Both the position numbers and the translations under genes were made by a program. The notes under the pieces were generated by a model. The model had not been told where the DNA came from and did no database searches. It was given only the letters and a program-made list of their open reading frames with translations. Below are positions 1-11,149 of a stretch of 64,000 nucleotides of DNA, one piece after another. Position 1 is the first letter of the stretch. The number at the start of each line of letters is the position of its first letter. The DNA is from Auanema rhodensis (taxonomy: Eukaryota > Nematoda > Chromadorea > Rhabditida > Rhabditidae): positions 14,771,638 to 14,835,637 of the forward strand of contig OZ059900.1 of the NCBI GenBank assembly GCA_964057225.1, in the 5' to 3' direction.

Positions 1-94
1 ACCTTTTTTCTAATAATTATCTTTTTTATCCGACTTTTGGAAAAAAACAAAAATAGCATAACATTCAATAACGATAAATCAGAACAAAAACATT

Positions 95-166
95 CTCCTT
101 GGCCGGGAATTGAACCCGGGTCTCGCATGTGACAGACGCGGATACTCACCACTATACTACCGAGGA
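95..166 (-). tRNA. tRNA-Asp (GTC) copy 1, class Q
   Basis: The gene has 72 nt with a cloverleaf of 7-bp acceptor, 4-bp D, 5-bp anticodon (CGCGT/ATGCG, one G-U) and 5-bp T stem (CCGGG/CCCGG). The anticodon loop is CTGTCAC, so GTC reads GAC and GAU. The discriminator is G73 and no CCA is encoded. The 3' strand CCAAGGA leaves a C5xA68 mismatch. Boxes A and B are intact. Confidence 0.96.
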
Positions 167-533
167 TTGAATTTGCACATAAAAACTTTCATTAAGAGTG
201 TGAGTTTGAATTAAAGTAGAAAAATGAAACACTGTCTCTAACATATCTTGATTTATGGCCTACTTTACTCAAAGAGCTAATTGAAGTTTGGTGTTACAAT
301 TAACGATTGATAAACGCTGACGTATCAATTTTTTTCATCGTAATTAAGATAGAACACTTAAATTTAATAGAAATGTTTGAAAATTTAAAAAAAAATCACA
401 AGCTCAAACCACTTTTGAAAAAGCAGAAAGTTTAAAACAATCTTTTTTCTAATAATTATCGTCTTTATCCGACTTTTTGAAGAAAACAAAAATAGCATAA
501 CATTCAATAACGATGAATCAGAACAAAAACATT
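167..533. other. Representative inter-tRNA spacer (AT-rich, no gene)
   Basis: This describes the spacer present in every unit. It is about 367 bp, AT-rich, and has homopolymer A and T runs. I see no protein gene, second RNA gene or simple-sequence tract in it. Several spacer subtypes exist. One reads gttacaattaacgattgata and later gtctttatccgactttttga. A second has gttaaaatgaacaattgatt with ttccgttttttttt. A third has gttagaatgaac with catttagaataaatgg and aacattaaataacg. A fourth has acattcaaattaaatgg with tttagtaaatatcac. A cgctgacgt or cgctgatgt motif sits mid-spacer in nearly all units. The 5' flank of the tRNA on the minus strand reads GTGCAAATTCAATC. Confidence 0.9.
525..529 (-). terminator. 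Pol III terminator, T5 (representative)
   Basis: On the minus strand the mature 3' end is followed by AATG and then five Ts, the usual minimal eukaryotic Pol III stop. The same placement, 5 to 9 nt downstream of the discriminator base, is found after nearly every copy. Confidence 0.9.
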
Positions 534-543
534 CTCCTTGGCC

Positions 544-554
544 GGGAATTGAAC
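544..554 (-). promoter_or_regulatory. Box B of a representative tRNA-Asp gene
   Basis: The minus strand reads GGTTCAATTCC at tRNA positions 52-62, a full match to the box B pattern GGTTCRANYCC that binds TFIIIC. Class K copies have GGTTAAATTCC instead. Confidence 0.93.
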
Positions 555-587
555 CCGGGTCTCGCATGTGACAGACGCGGATACTCA

Positions 588-598
588 CCACTATACTA
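588..598 (-). promoter_or_regulatory. Box A of a representative tRNA-Asp gene
   Basis: The minus strand reads TAGTATAGTGG at tRNA positions 8-19, matching the eukaryotic box A pattern TRGYNNARNNG at every fixed position. The box is present in all units; class N copies change the Y (U11) to G. Confidence 0.9.
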
Positions 599-973
599 CC
601 GAGGATTGAATTTGCACTTAGAAACTTCCATTAAGAGTGTGAGTTTGAATTAAAGTAGAAAAATGAAACACTGTCTCTAACATATCTTGATTTATGGCCT
701 ACTTTACTCAAAGAGCTAATTGAAGTTTGGTGTTAAAATGAACAATTGATTAACGCTGACGTTCCGTTTTTTTTTCATCGTAATTGAGATAGAACATTTA
801 AATTAAATGGAAATGTTTAAAAATTTAGAAAAAAAACACAAGCTCAAATCACTTTTGAAAAAACAGAAAGTTTAAAACAACCTTTTTTCTAATAATTATC
901 TTTTTTATCCGACTTTTGGAAAAAAACAAAAATAGCATAACATTCAATAACGATAAATCAGAACAAAAACATT

Positions 974-1045
974 CTCCCCGGCCGGGAATTGAACCCGGGT
1001 CTCGCATGTGACAGACGCGGATACTCACCACTATACTACCGAGGA
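974..1045 (-). tRNA. tRNA-Asp (GTC) copy 3, class C
   Basis: This is the first consensus copy. Acceptor TCCTCGG/CCGGGGA pairs throughout with U4-G69 as a wobble, and all tertiary-pair residues (G18, G19, U55, C56) are present. Confidence 0.97.
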
Positions 1046-1412
1046 TTGAATTTGCACTTAGAAACTTTCATTGAGAGTGTGAGTTTGAATTAAAGTAGAA
1101 AAATGAAACACTGTCTCTAACATATCTTGATTTATGGCCTACTTTACTCAAAGAGCTAATTGAAGTTTGGTGTTACAATTAACGATTGATAAACGCTGAC
1201 GTATCAATTTTTTTCATCGTAATTAAGATAGAACACTTAAATTTAATAGAAATGTTTGAAAATTTAAAAACAAATCACAAGCTCAAACCACTTTTGAAAA
1301 AGCAGAAAGTTTAAAACAATCTTTTTTCTAATAATTATCTTTTTTATCCGACTTTCGGAAGAAAACAAAAATAGCTTAACATTCAATAACGATGAATCAG
1401 AACAAAAACATT

Positions 1413-1484
1413 CTCCTTGGCCGGGAATTGAACCCGGGTCTCGCATGTGACAGACGCGGATACTCACCACTATACTACCGAGGA
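1413..1484 (-). tRNA. tRNA-Asp (GTC) copy 4, class Q
   Basis: C5xA68 mismatch; boxes intact. Confidence 0.96.
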
Positions 1485-1852
1485 TTGAATTTGCACTTAG
1501 AAACTTTCATTAAGAGTGTGAGTTTGAATTAAAGTAGAAAAATGAAACACTTTCTCTAACATATCTTGATTTATGGCCTACTTTACTCAAAGAGCTCATT
1601 GAAGTTTGGTGTTAAAATGAACAATTGATTAACGCTGACGTTCCGTTTTTTTTTCATCGTAATTGAGATAGAACATTTAAATTAAATGGAAATGTTTAAA
1701 AATTTAGAAAAAAAACACAAGCTCAAATCACTTTTGAAAAAACAGAAAGTTTAAAACAACCTTTTTTCTAATAATTATCTTTTTTATCCGACTTTTGGAA
1801 AAAAACAAAAATAGCATAACATTCAATAACGATAAATCAGAACAAAAACATT

Positions 1853-1924
1853 CTCCTTGGCCGGGAATTGAACCCGGGTCTCGCATGTGACAGACGCGGA
1901 TACTCACCACTATACTACCGAGGA
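1853..1924 (-). tRNA. tRNA-Asp (GTC) copy 5, class Q
   Basis: C5xA68 mismatch; boxes intact. Its flanks match copy 1. Confidence 0.96.
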
Positions 1925-2291
1925 TTGAATTTGCACATAAAAACTTTCATTAAGAGTGTGAGTTTGAATTAAAGTAGAAAAATGAAACACTGTCTCTAAC
2001 ATATCTTGATTTATGGCCTACTTTACTCAAAGAGCTAATTGAAGTTTGGTGTTACAATTAACGATTGATAAACGCTGACGTATCAATTTTTTTCATCGTA
2101 ATTAAGATAGAACACTTAAATTTAATAGAAATGTTTGAAAATTTAAAAAAAAATCACAAGCTCAAACCACTTTTGAAAAAGCAGAAAGTTTAAAACAATC
2201 TTTTTTCTAATAATTATCGTCTTTATCCGACTTTTTGAAGAAAACAAAAATAGCATAACATTCAATAACGATGAATCAGAACAAAAACATT

Positions 2292-2363
2292 CTCCTTGGC
2301 CGGGAATTGAACCCGGGTCTCGCATGTGACAGACGCGGATACTCACCACTATACTACCGAGGA
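2292..2363 (-). tRNA. tRNA-Asp (GTC) copy 6, class Q
   Basis: C5xA68 mismatch; spacer on its 3' side is nearly identical to that of copy 2. Confidence 0.96.
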
Positions 2364-2730
2364 TTGAATTTGCACTTAGAAACTTCCATTAAGAGTGTGA
2401 GTTTGAATTAAAGTAGAAAAATGAAACACTGTCTCTAACATATCTTGATTTATGGCCTACTTTACTCAAAGAGCTAATTGAAGTTTGGTGTTACAATTAA
2501 CGATTGATAAACGCTGACGTATCAATTTTTTTCATCGTAATTAAGATAGAACACTTAAATTTAATAGAAATGTTTGAAAATTTAAAAAAAAATCACAAGC
2601 TCAAACCACTTTTGAAAAAGCAGAAAGTTTAAAACAATCTTTTTTCTAATAATTATCTTTTTTATCCGACTTTCGGAAGAAAACAAAAATAGCTTAACAT
2701 TCAATAACGATGAATCAGAACAAAAACATT

Positions 2731-2802
2731 CTCCTTGGCCGGGAATTGAACCCGGGTATCGCATGTGACAGACGCGGATACTCACCACTATACTACCGAG
2801 GA
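2731..2802 (-). tRNA. tRNA-Asp (GTC) copy 7, class Q with G45U
   Basis: C5xA68 plus a unique G45U change in the variable region; stems are otherwise unchanged. Confidence 0.94.
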
Positions 2803-3170
2803 TTGAATTTGCACTTAGAAACTTTCATTAAGAGTGTGAGTTTGAATTAAAGTAGAAAAATGAAACACTTTCTCTAACATATCTTGATTTATGGCCTACT
2901 TTACTCAAAGAGCTCATTGAAGTTTGGTGTTAAAATGAACAATTGATTAACGCTGACGTTCCGTTTTTTTTTCATCGTAATTGAGATAGAACATTTAAAT
3001 TGAATGGAAATGTTTAAAAATTTAGAAAAAAAACACAAGCTCAAATCACTTTTGAAAAAACAGAAAGTTTAAAACAACCTTTTTTCTAATAATTATCTTT
3101 TTTATCCGACTTTTGGAAAAAAACAAAAATAGCATAACATTCAATAACGATAAATCAGAACAAAAACATT

Positions 3171-3242
3171 CTCCCCGTCCGGGAATTGAACCCGGGTCTC
3201 GCATGTGACAGACGCGGATACTCACCACTATACTACCGAGGA
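3171..3242 (-). tRNA. tRNA-Asp (GTC) copy 8, C66A variant
   Basis: 3' strand ACGGGGA gives a single G7xA66 mismatch; D stem is consensus. First member of the 1759-bp tetramer. Confidence 0.95.
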
Positions 3243-3610
3243 TTGAATTTGCACTTAGAAACTTCCATTAAGAGTGTGAGTTTGAATTAAAGTAGAAAAA
3301 TGAAACACTGTCTCTAACATATCTTGATTTATGGCCTACTTTACTCAAAGAGCTAATTGAAGTTTGGTGTTACAATTAACGATTGATTAACGCTGACGTT
3401 CCGTTTTTTTTTCATCGTAATTGAGATAGAACATTTAAATTAAATGGAAATGTTTAAAAATTTAGAAAAAAAACACAAGCTCAAACCACTTTTGAAAAAG
3501 CAGAAAGTTTAAAACAATCTTTTTTCTAATAATGATCGTCTTTATCCGATTTTTGGAAAAAAACAAAAATAGCATAACATTCAATAACGATGAATCAGAA
3601 CAAAAACATT

Positions 3611-3682
3611 CTCCCCGGCCGGGAATTGAACCCGGGTCTCGCATGTGACAGACGCGGATACTCACCACTATACTACCGAGGA
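3611..3682 (-). tRNA. tRNA-Asp (GTC) copy 9, class C
   Basis: Consensus copy, second member of the tetramer. Confidence 0.97.
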
Positions 3683-4050
3683 TTGAATTTGCACTTAGAA
3701 ACTTTCATTAAGAGTGTGAGTTTGAATTAAAGTAGAAAAATCAAACACTTTCTCTAACATATCTTGATTTATGGCCTACTTTACTCAAAGAGCTAATTGA
3801 AGTTTGGTGTTAAAATGAACAATTGATTAACGCTGACGTTCCGTTTTTTTTTCATCGTAATTGAGATAGAACATTTAAATTAAATGGAAATGTTTAAAAA
3901 TTTAGAAAAAAAACACAAGCTCAAATCACTTTTGAAAAAACAGAAAGTTTAAAACAACCTTTTTTCTAATAATTATCTTTTTTATCCGACTTTTGGAAAA
4001 AAACAAAAATAGCATAACATTCAATAACGATGAATGAGAACAAAAACATT

Positions 4051-4122
4051 CTCCCCGGCCGGGAATTGAACCCGGGTCTCGCATGTGACAGACGCGGATA
4101 CTCACCACTATACTACCGAGGA
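4051..4122 (-). tRNA. tRNA-Asp (GTC) copy 10, class C
   Basis: Consensus copy, third member of the tetramer. A diagnostic gaatgagaac lies just 3' of it. Confidence 0.97.
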
Positions 4123-4489
4123 TTGAATTTGCACTTAAAAACTTTCATTAAGAGTGTGAGTTTGAATTAAAGTAGAAAAATGAAACACTGTCTCTAACAT
4201 ATCTTGATTTATGGCCTACTTTACTCAAAGAGCTAATTGAAGTTTGGTGTTACAATTAACGATTGATAAACGCTGACGTATCAATTTTTTTCATCGTAAT
4301 TAAGATAGAACACTTAAATTTAATAGAAATGTTTGAAAATTTAAAAAAAAATCACAAGCTCAAACCACTTTTGAAAAAGCAGAAAGTTTAAAACAATCTT
4401 TTTTCTAATAATTATCGTCTTTATCCGACTTTTTGAAGAAAACAAAAATAGCATAACATTCAATAACGATGAATCAGAACAAAAACATT

Positions 4490-4561
4490 CTCCTTGGCCG
4501 GGAATTGAACCCGGGTCTCGCATGTGACAGACGCGGATACTCACCACTATACTACCGAGGA
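4490..4561 (-). tRNA. tRNA-Asp (GTC) copy 11, class Q
   Basis: C5xA68; fourth member of the tetramer. Confidence 0.96.
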
Positions 4562-4929
4562 TTGAATTTGCACTTAGAAACTTTCATTAAGAGTGTGAGT
4601 TTGAATTAAAGTAGAAAAATGAAACACTTTCTCTAACATATCTTGATTTATGGCCTACTTTACTCAAAGAGCTCATTGAAGTTTGGTGTTAAAATGAACA
4701 ATTGATTAACGCTGACGTTCCGTTTTTTTTTCATCGTAATTGAGATAGAACATTTAAATTAAATGGAAATGTTTAAAAATTTAGAAAAAAAACACAAGCT
4801 CAAATCACTTTTGAAAAAACAGAAAGTTTAAAACAACCTTTTTTCTAATAATTATCTTTTTTATCCGACTTTTGGAAAAAAACAAAAATAGCATAACATT
4901 CAATAACGATAAATCAGAACAAAAACATT

Positions 4930-5001
4930 CTCCCCGTCCGGGAATTGAACCCGGGTCTCGCATGTGACAGACGCGGATACTCACCACTATACTACCGAGG
5001 A
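4930..5001 (-). tRNA. tRNA-Asp (GTC) copy 12, C66A variant
   Basis: G7xA66 mismatch; duplicate of copy 8. Confidence 0.95.
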
Positions 5002-5369
5002 TTGAATTTGCACTTAGAAACTTCCATTAAGAGTGTGAGTTTGAATTAAAGTAGAAAAATGAAACACTGTCTCTAACATATCTTGATTTATGGCCTACTT
5101 TACTCAAAGAGCTAATTGAAGTTTGGTGTTACAATTAACGATTGATTAACGCTGACGTTCCGTTTTTTTTTCATCGTAATTGAGATAGAACATTTAAATT
5201 AAATGGAAATGTTTAAAAATTTAGAAAAAAAACACAAGCTCAAACCACTTTTGAAAAAGCAGAAAGTTTAAAACAATCTTTTTTCTAATAATGATCGTCT
5301 TTATCCGATTTTTGGAAAAAAACAAAAATAGCATAACATTCAATAACGATGAATCAGAACAAAAACATT

Positions 5370-5441
5370 CTCCCCGGCCGGGAATTGAACCCGGGTCTCG
5401 CATGTGACAGACGCGGATACTCACCACTATACTACCGAGGA
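5370..5441 (-). tRNA. tRNA-Asp (GTC) copy 13, class C
   Basis: Consensus copy; duplicate of copy 9. Confidence 0.97.
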
Positions 5442-5809
5442 TTGAATTTGCACTTAGAAACTTTCATTAAGAGTGTGAGTTTGAATTAAAGTAGAAAAAT
5501 CAAACACTTTCTCTAACATATCTTGATTTATGGCCTACTTTACTCAAAGAGCTAATTGAAGTTTGGTGTTAAAATGAACAATTGATTAACGCTGACGTTC
5601 CGTTTTTTTTTCATCGTAATTGAGATAGAACATTTAAATTAAATGGAAATGTTTAAAAATTTAGAAAAAAAACACAAGCTCAAATCACTTTTGAAAAAAC
5701 AGAAAGTTTAAAACAACCTTTTTTCTAATAATTATCTTTTTTATCCGACTTTTGGAAAAAAACAAAAATAGCATAACATTCAATAACGATGAATGAGAAC
5801 AAAAACATT

Positions 5810-5881
5810 CTCCCCGGCCGGGAATTGAACCCGGGTCTCGCATGTGACAGACGCGGATACTCACCACTATACTACCGAGGA
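5810..5881 (-). tRNA. tRNA-Asp (GTC) copy 14, class C
   Basis: Consensus copy; duplicate of copy 10, sharing its gaatgagaac marker. Confidence 0.97.
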
Positions 5882-6248
5882 TTGAATTTGCACTTAAAAA
5901 CTTTCATTAAGAGTGTGAGTTTGAATTAAAGTAGAAAAATGAAACACTGTCTCTAACATATCTTGATTTATGGCCTACTTTACTCAAAGAGCTAATTGAA
6001 GTTTGGTGTTACAATTAACGATTGATAAACGCTGACGTATCAATTTTTTTCATCGTAATTAAGATAGAACACTTAAATTTAATAGAAATGTTTGAAAATT
6101 TAAAAAAAAATCACAAGCTCAAACCACTTTTGAAAAAGCAGAAAGTTTAAAACAATCTTTTTTCTAATAATTATCGTCTTTATCCGACTTTTTGAAGAAA
6201 ACAAAAATAGCATAACATTCAATAACGATGAATCAGAACAAAAACATT

Positions 6249-6320
6249 CTCCTTGGCCGGGAATTGAACCCGGGTCTCGCATGTGACAGACGCGGATACT
6301 CACCACTATACTACCGAGGA
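6249..6320 (-). tRNA. tRNA-Asp (GTC) copy 15, class Q
   Basis: C5xA68; duplicate of copy 11. Confidence 0.96.
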
Positions 6321-6688
6321 TTGAATTTGCACTTAGAAACTTTCATTAAGAGTGTGAGTTTGAATTAAAGTAGAAAAATGAAACACTTTCTCTAACATAT
6401 CTTGATTTATGGCCTACTTTACTCAAAGAGCTCATTGAAGTTTGGTGTTAAAATGAACAATTGATTAACGCTGACGTTCCGTTTTTTTTTCATCGTAATT
6501 GAGATAGAACATTTAGAATAAATGGAAATGTTTAACAATTTAGAAAAAAAACACAAGCTCAAATCACTTTTGAAAAAACAGAAAGTTTAAAACAACCCTT
6601 TTTCTAATAATTATCTTTTTCATCCGACTTTTGGAAAAAAACAAAAATAGCATAACATTAAATAACGATGAATCAGAACAAAAACATT

Positions 6689-6760
6689 CTCCCCGTCCGG
6701 GAATTGAACCCGGGTCTCGCATGTGACAGACGCGGATTCTCACCACTATACTACCAAGGA
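6689..6760 (-). tRNA. tRNA-Asp (GTC) copy 16, C5U/C66A/U23A
   Basis: 5' strand TCCTTGG makes U5-G68 a wobble; G7xA66 and A12xA23 are mismatched. Confidence 0.93.
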
Positions 6761-7128
6761 TTGAATTTGCACTTAGAAACTTTCATTAAGAGTGTGAGTT
6801 TGAATTAAAGTAGAAAAATGAAACACTGTCTCTAACATATCTTGATTTATGGCCTACTTTACTCAAAGAGCTCATTGAAGTTTGGTGTTAAAATGAACAA
6901 TTGATTAACGCTGACGTTCCGTTTTTTTTTCATCGTAATTGAGATAGAACATTTAGAATAAATGGAAATGTTTAACAATTTAGAAAAAAAACACAAGCTC
7001 AAATCACTTTTGAAAAAACAGAAAGTTTAAAACAACCCTTTTTCTAATAATTATCTTTTTCATCCGACTTTTGGAAAAAAACAAAAATAGCATAACATTA
7101 AATAACGATGAATCAGAACAAAAACATT

Positions 7129-7200
7129 CTCCCCGTCCGGGAATTGAACCCGGGTCTCGCATGTGACAGACGCGGATTCTCACCACTATACTACCAAGGA
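7129..7200 (-). tRNA. tRNA-Asp (GTC) copy 17, C5U/C66A/U23A
   Basis: Same changes as copy 16, from a recent monomer duplication. Confidence 0.93.
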
Positions 7201-7568
7201 TTGAATTTGCACTTAGAAACTTTCATTAAGAGTGTGAGTTTGAATTAAAGTAGAAAAATGAAACACTGTCTCTAACATATCTTGATTTATGGCCTACTTT
7301 ACTCAAAGAGCTCATTGAAGTTTGGTGTTAAAATGAACAATTGATTAACGCTGACGTTCCGTTTTTTTTTCATCGTAATTAAGATAGAACATTTAGAATA
7401 AATGGAAATGTTTAACAATTTAGAAAAAAAACACAAGCTCAAATCACTTTTGAAAAAACAGAAAGTTTAAAACAACCTTTTTTCTAATAATTATCTTTTT
7501 TATCCGACTTTTGGAAAAAAACAAAAATAGCATAACATTCAATAACGATGAATCAGAACAAAAACATT

Positions 7569-7640
7569 CTCCCCGGCCGGGAATTGAACCCGGGTCTCGC
7601 ATGTGACAGACGCGGATACTCACCACTATACTACCAAGGA
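7569..7640 (-). tRNA. tRNA-Asp (GTC) copy 18, C5U
   Basis: Consensus except TCCTTGG, so pairs 4-69 and 5-68 are both U-G wobbles. It looks like a recombinant of copy 17 (5' half) and class C (3' half). Confidence 0.95.
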
Positions 7641-8007
7641 TTGAATTTGCACTTAGAAACTTTCATTAAGAGTGTGAGTTTGAATTAAAGTAGAAAAATG
7701 AAACACTGTCTCTAACATATCTTGATTTATGGCCTACTTTACTCAAAGAGCTAATTGAAGTTTGGTGTTACAATTAACGAATGATAAACGCTGACGTATC
7801 AATTTTTTTCATCGTAATTAAGATAGAACACTTAAATTAAATAGAAATGTTTGAAAATTTAAAAAAAAATCAAAACCTCAAACCACTTTTGAAAAAGCAG
7901 AAAGTTTAAAACAACCTTTTTTCTAATGATTATCTTTTTTATCCGACTTTCGGAAGAAAACAAAAATAGCATAACATTCAATAACGATGAATCAGAACAA
8001 AAACATT

Positions 8008-8079
8008 CTCCCCGGCCGGGAATTGAACCCGGGTCTCGCATGTGACAGACGCGGATACTCACCACTATACTACCGAGGA
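8008..8079 (-). tRNA. tRNA-Asp (GTC) copy 19, class C
   Basis: Consensus copy. The spacer 3' of it carries aaaacctc where others have acaagctc. Confidence 0.97.
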
Positions 8080-8444
8080 TTGAATTCGCACTTAGAAACT
8101 TTCATTAAGAGTGTGAGTTTGAAATATAGTAGAAAAATGAAACACTGTCTCTAACATATATTGATTTTTGGCCTACTTTACTCAAAGAGCTAATTGAAGT
8201 TTGGTGTTACAATTAACGATTGATTAACGCTGATGTTTCAATTTTTTTCATCGTAATTGAGATAGAACATTCAAATTAAATGGAAATGTTTAAAATTTAG
8301 TAAATATCACAAGCTCAAATTACTTTTGAAAAAACAGAAAGTTTAAAACAACCTTTTTTCTAATGATTATCTTTTTTATCCGACTTTCGGAAGAAAACAA
8401 AAATAGCATAACATTCAATAACGATGAATCAGAACAAAAACATT

Positions 8445-8516
8445 CTCCCCGGCCGGGAATTGAACCCGGGTCTCGCATGTGACAGACGCGGATACTCACC
8501 ACTATACTACCGAGGA
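8445..8516 (-). tRNA. tRNA-Asp (GTC) copy 20, class C
   Basis: Consensus copy with the tttagtaaatatcac spacer subtype. Confidence 0.97.
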
Positions 8517-8883
8517 TTGAATTTGCACTTAGAAACTTTCATTAAGAGTGTGAGTTTGAATTATAGTAGAAAAATGAAACACTGTTTCTAACATATCTTG
8601 ATTTATGGCCTACTTTACTCAAAGAGCTAATTGAAGTTTGGTGTTAGAATGAACAATTGATTAACGCTGACGTTTCAATTTTTTTCATCGTAATTGAGAT
8701 AGAACATTTAGAATAAATGGAAATGTTTAACAATTTAGAAAAAAAACACAAGCTCAAATCACTTTTGAAAAAACAGAAAGTTTAAAACAACCCTTTTTCT
8801 AATAATTATCTTTTTCATCCGACTTTTGGAAAAAAACAAAAATAGCATAACATTAAATAACGATGAATCAGAACAAAAACATT

Positions 8884-8955
8884 CTCCCCGTCCGGGAATT
8901 GAACCCGGGTCTCGCATGTGACAGACGCGGATTCTCACCACTATACTACCGTGGA
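8884..8955 (-). tRNA. tRNA-Asp (GTC) copy 21, class R
   Basis: First class R copy. TCCACGG/ACGGGGA gives A4xG69 and G7xA66 mismatches, and U23A gives A12xA23. Anticodon loop and boxes A and B are unchanged, so it may be transcribed but should fold less stably. Confidence 0.93.
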
Positions 8956-9321
8956 TTGAATTCGCACTTAGAAACTTTCATTAAGAGTGTGAGTTTGAAT
9001 TATAGTAGAAAAATGAAACACTGTCTCTAACATATCTTGATTTATGGCCTACTTTACTCAAAGAGCTAATTGGATTTGGTGTTAGAATGAACAATTGATT
9101 AACGCTGACGTTTTAATTTTTTTCATCGTAATTAAGATAGAACACTTAAATAAAATAGAAATGTTTGAAAATTTAAAAAAAAATCACAAGCTCAAACCAC
9201 TTTTGAAAAAGCAGAAAGTTTAAAACAATCTTTTTTCTAATAATTATCGTCTTCATCCGACTTTTTGAAGAAAACAAAAATAGCATAACATTCAATAACG
9301 ATGAATCCGAACAAAAACATT

Positions 9322-9393
9322 CTCCCCGGCCGGGAATTGAACCCGGGTCTCGCATGTGACAGACGCGGATACTCACCACTATACTACCGAGGA
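9322..9393 (-). tRNA. tRNA-Asp (GTC) copy 22, class C
   Basis: Consensus copy; paralogue of copies 31 and 35. Confidence 0.97.
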
Positions 9394-9761
9394 TTGAATT
9401 TGCACTTAGAAACTTTCATTAAGAGTGTGAGTTTGAATTAAAGTAGAAAAATGAAACACTTTCTCTAACATATCTTGATTTATGGCCTACTTTACTCAAA
9501 GAGCTAATTGAAGTTTGGTGTTAAAATGAACAATTGATTAACGCTGACGTTCCGTTTTTTTTTCATAGTAATTGAGATAGAACATTTAAATTAAATGGAA
9601 ATGTTTAAAAATTTAGAAAAAAAACACAAGCTCAAATCACTTTTGAAAAAACAGAAAGTTTAAAACAACCTTTTTTCTAATAATTATCTTTTTTATCCGA
9701 CTTTTGGAAAAAAACAAAAATAGCATAACATTCAATAACGATGAATCAGAACAAAAACATT

Positions 9762-9833
9762 CTCCCCGGCCGGGAATTGAACCCGGGTCTCGCATGTGAC
9801 AGACGCGGATACTCACCACTATACTACCGAGGA
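9762..9833 (-). tRNA. tRNA-Asp (GTC) copy 23, class C
   Basis: Consensus copy; paralogue of copies 32 and 36. Confidence 0.97.
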
Positions 9834-10200
9834 TTGAATTTGCACTTAGAAACTTTCATTAAGAGTGTGAGTTTGAATTAAAGTAGAAAAATGAAACACT
9901 GTCTCTAACATATCTTGATTTATGGCCTACTTTACTCAAAGAGCTAATTGAAGTTTGGTGTTACAATTAACGATTGATAAACGCTGACGTATCAATTTTT
10001 TTCATCGTAATTAAGATAGAACACTTAAATTAAATAGAAATGTTTGAAAATTTAAAAAAAAATCACAAGCTCAAACCACTTTTGAAAAAGCAGAAAGTTT
10101 AAAACAATCTTTTTTCTAATAATTATCGTCTTTATCCGACTTTTTGAAGAAAACAAAAATAGCATAACATTCAATAACGATGAATCAGAACAAAAACATT

Positions 10201-10272
10201 CTCCCCGTCCGGGAATTGAACCCGGGTCTCGCATGTGACAGACGCGGATTCTCACCACTATACTACCGTGGA
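10201..10272 (-). tRNA. tRNA-Asp (GTC) copy 24, class R
   Basis: Mismatches 4-69, 7-66 and 12-23. The 3' spacer is of the gtctttatcc type, so the gene and spacer types are recombined. Confidence 0.93.
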
Positions 10273-10639
10273 TTGAATTCGCACTTAGAAACTTTCATTA
10301 AGAGTGTGAGTTCGAATTAAAGTAGAAAAATGAAACACTGTCTCTAACATATCTTGATTTATGGCCTACTTTACTCAAAGAGCTAATTGAAGTTTGGTGT
10401 TAGAATGAACAATTGATTAACGCTGACGTTTCAATTTTTTTCATCGTAATTGAGATAGAACATTTAGAATAAATGGAAATGTTTAACAATTTAGAAAAAA
10501 AACACAAGCTCAAATCACTTTTGAAAAAACAGAAAGTTTAAAACAACCCTTTTTCTAATAATTATCTTTTTCATCCGACTTTTGGAAAAAAACAAAAATA
10601 GCATAACATTAAATAACGATGAATCAGAACAAAAACATT

Positions 10640-10711
10640 CTCCCCGTCCGGGAATTGAACCCGGGTCTCGCATGTGACAGACGCGGATTCTCACCACTAT
10701 ACTACCGTGGA
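10640..10711 (-). tRNA. tRNA-Asp (GTC) copy 25, class R
   Basis: Mismatches 4-69, 7-66 and 12-23. Confidence 0.93.
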
Positions 10712-11077
10712 TTGAATTCGCACTTAGAAACTTTCATTAAGAGTGTGAGTTTGAATTATAGTAGAAAAATGAAACACTGTCTCTAACATATCTTGATTTA
10801 TGGCCTACTTTACTCAAAGAGCTAATTGAAGTTTGGTGTTACAATTAACGATTGATAAACGCTGACGTATCAATTTTTTTCATCGTAATTAAGATAGAAC
10901 ACTTAAATTAAATAGAAATGTTTGAAAATTTAAAAAAAATCACAAGCTCAAACCACTTTTGAAAAAGCAGAAAGTTTAAAACAATCTTTTTTCTAATAAT
11001 TATCGTCTTTATCCGACTTTTTGAAGAAAACAAAAATAGCATAACATTCAATAACGATGAATCAGAACAAAAACATT

Positions 11078-11149
11078 CTCCCCGTCCGGGAATTGAACCC
11101 GGGTCTCGCATGTGACAGACGCGGATTCTCACCACTATACTACCGTGGA
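11078..11149 (-). tRNA. tRNA-Asp (GTC) copy 26, class R
   Basis: Mismatches 4-69, 7-66 and 12-23. Confidence 0.93.

Larger units (their letters stand above)
534..605 (-). tRNA. tRNA-Asp (GTC) copy 2, class Q
   Basis: C5xA68 acceptor mismatch; otherwise intact. Its boxes and terminator are annotated as the representative set. Confidence 0.96.
3005..6515. repeat. Duplicated 1759-bp tetramer (copies 8-11 and 12-15)
   Basis: Four consecutive units recur at a constant 1759-bp offset with shared private markers: C66A in the first, aatgatcgtc in the second, gaatgagaac and tcaaacac in the third. Boundaries are approximate. Confidence 0.9.
6321..7200. repeat. Duplicated 440-bp monomer (copies 16 and 17)
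   Basis: The two adjacent units share every tRNA and spacer marker I compared except a single G/T difference in actgtctc/actttctc. Confidence 0.88.

Noticed and set aside
385-591. Repeated minus-strand 60-77-residue open frames starting VSIRVCHMRDPGSIPG, about once per unit
   Set aside because: They start at a GTG inside the tRNA D loop and simply translate the tRNA-Asp sequence and its AT-rich 3' flank. Frame length varies with spacer indels and there is no coding signature.
2582-2630. Second Pol III gene in the spacer (GGTTTGAGC resembling box B on the minus strand)
   Set aside because: The match is weak, there is no box A at a proper distance, and no cloverleaf can be formed.
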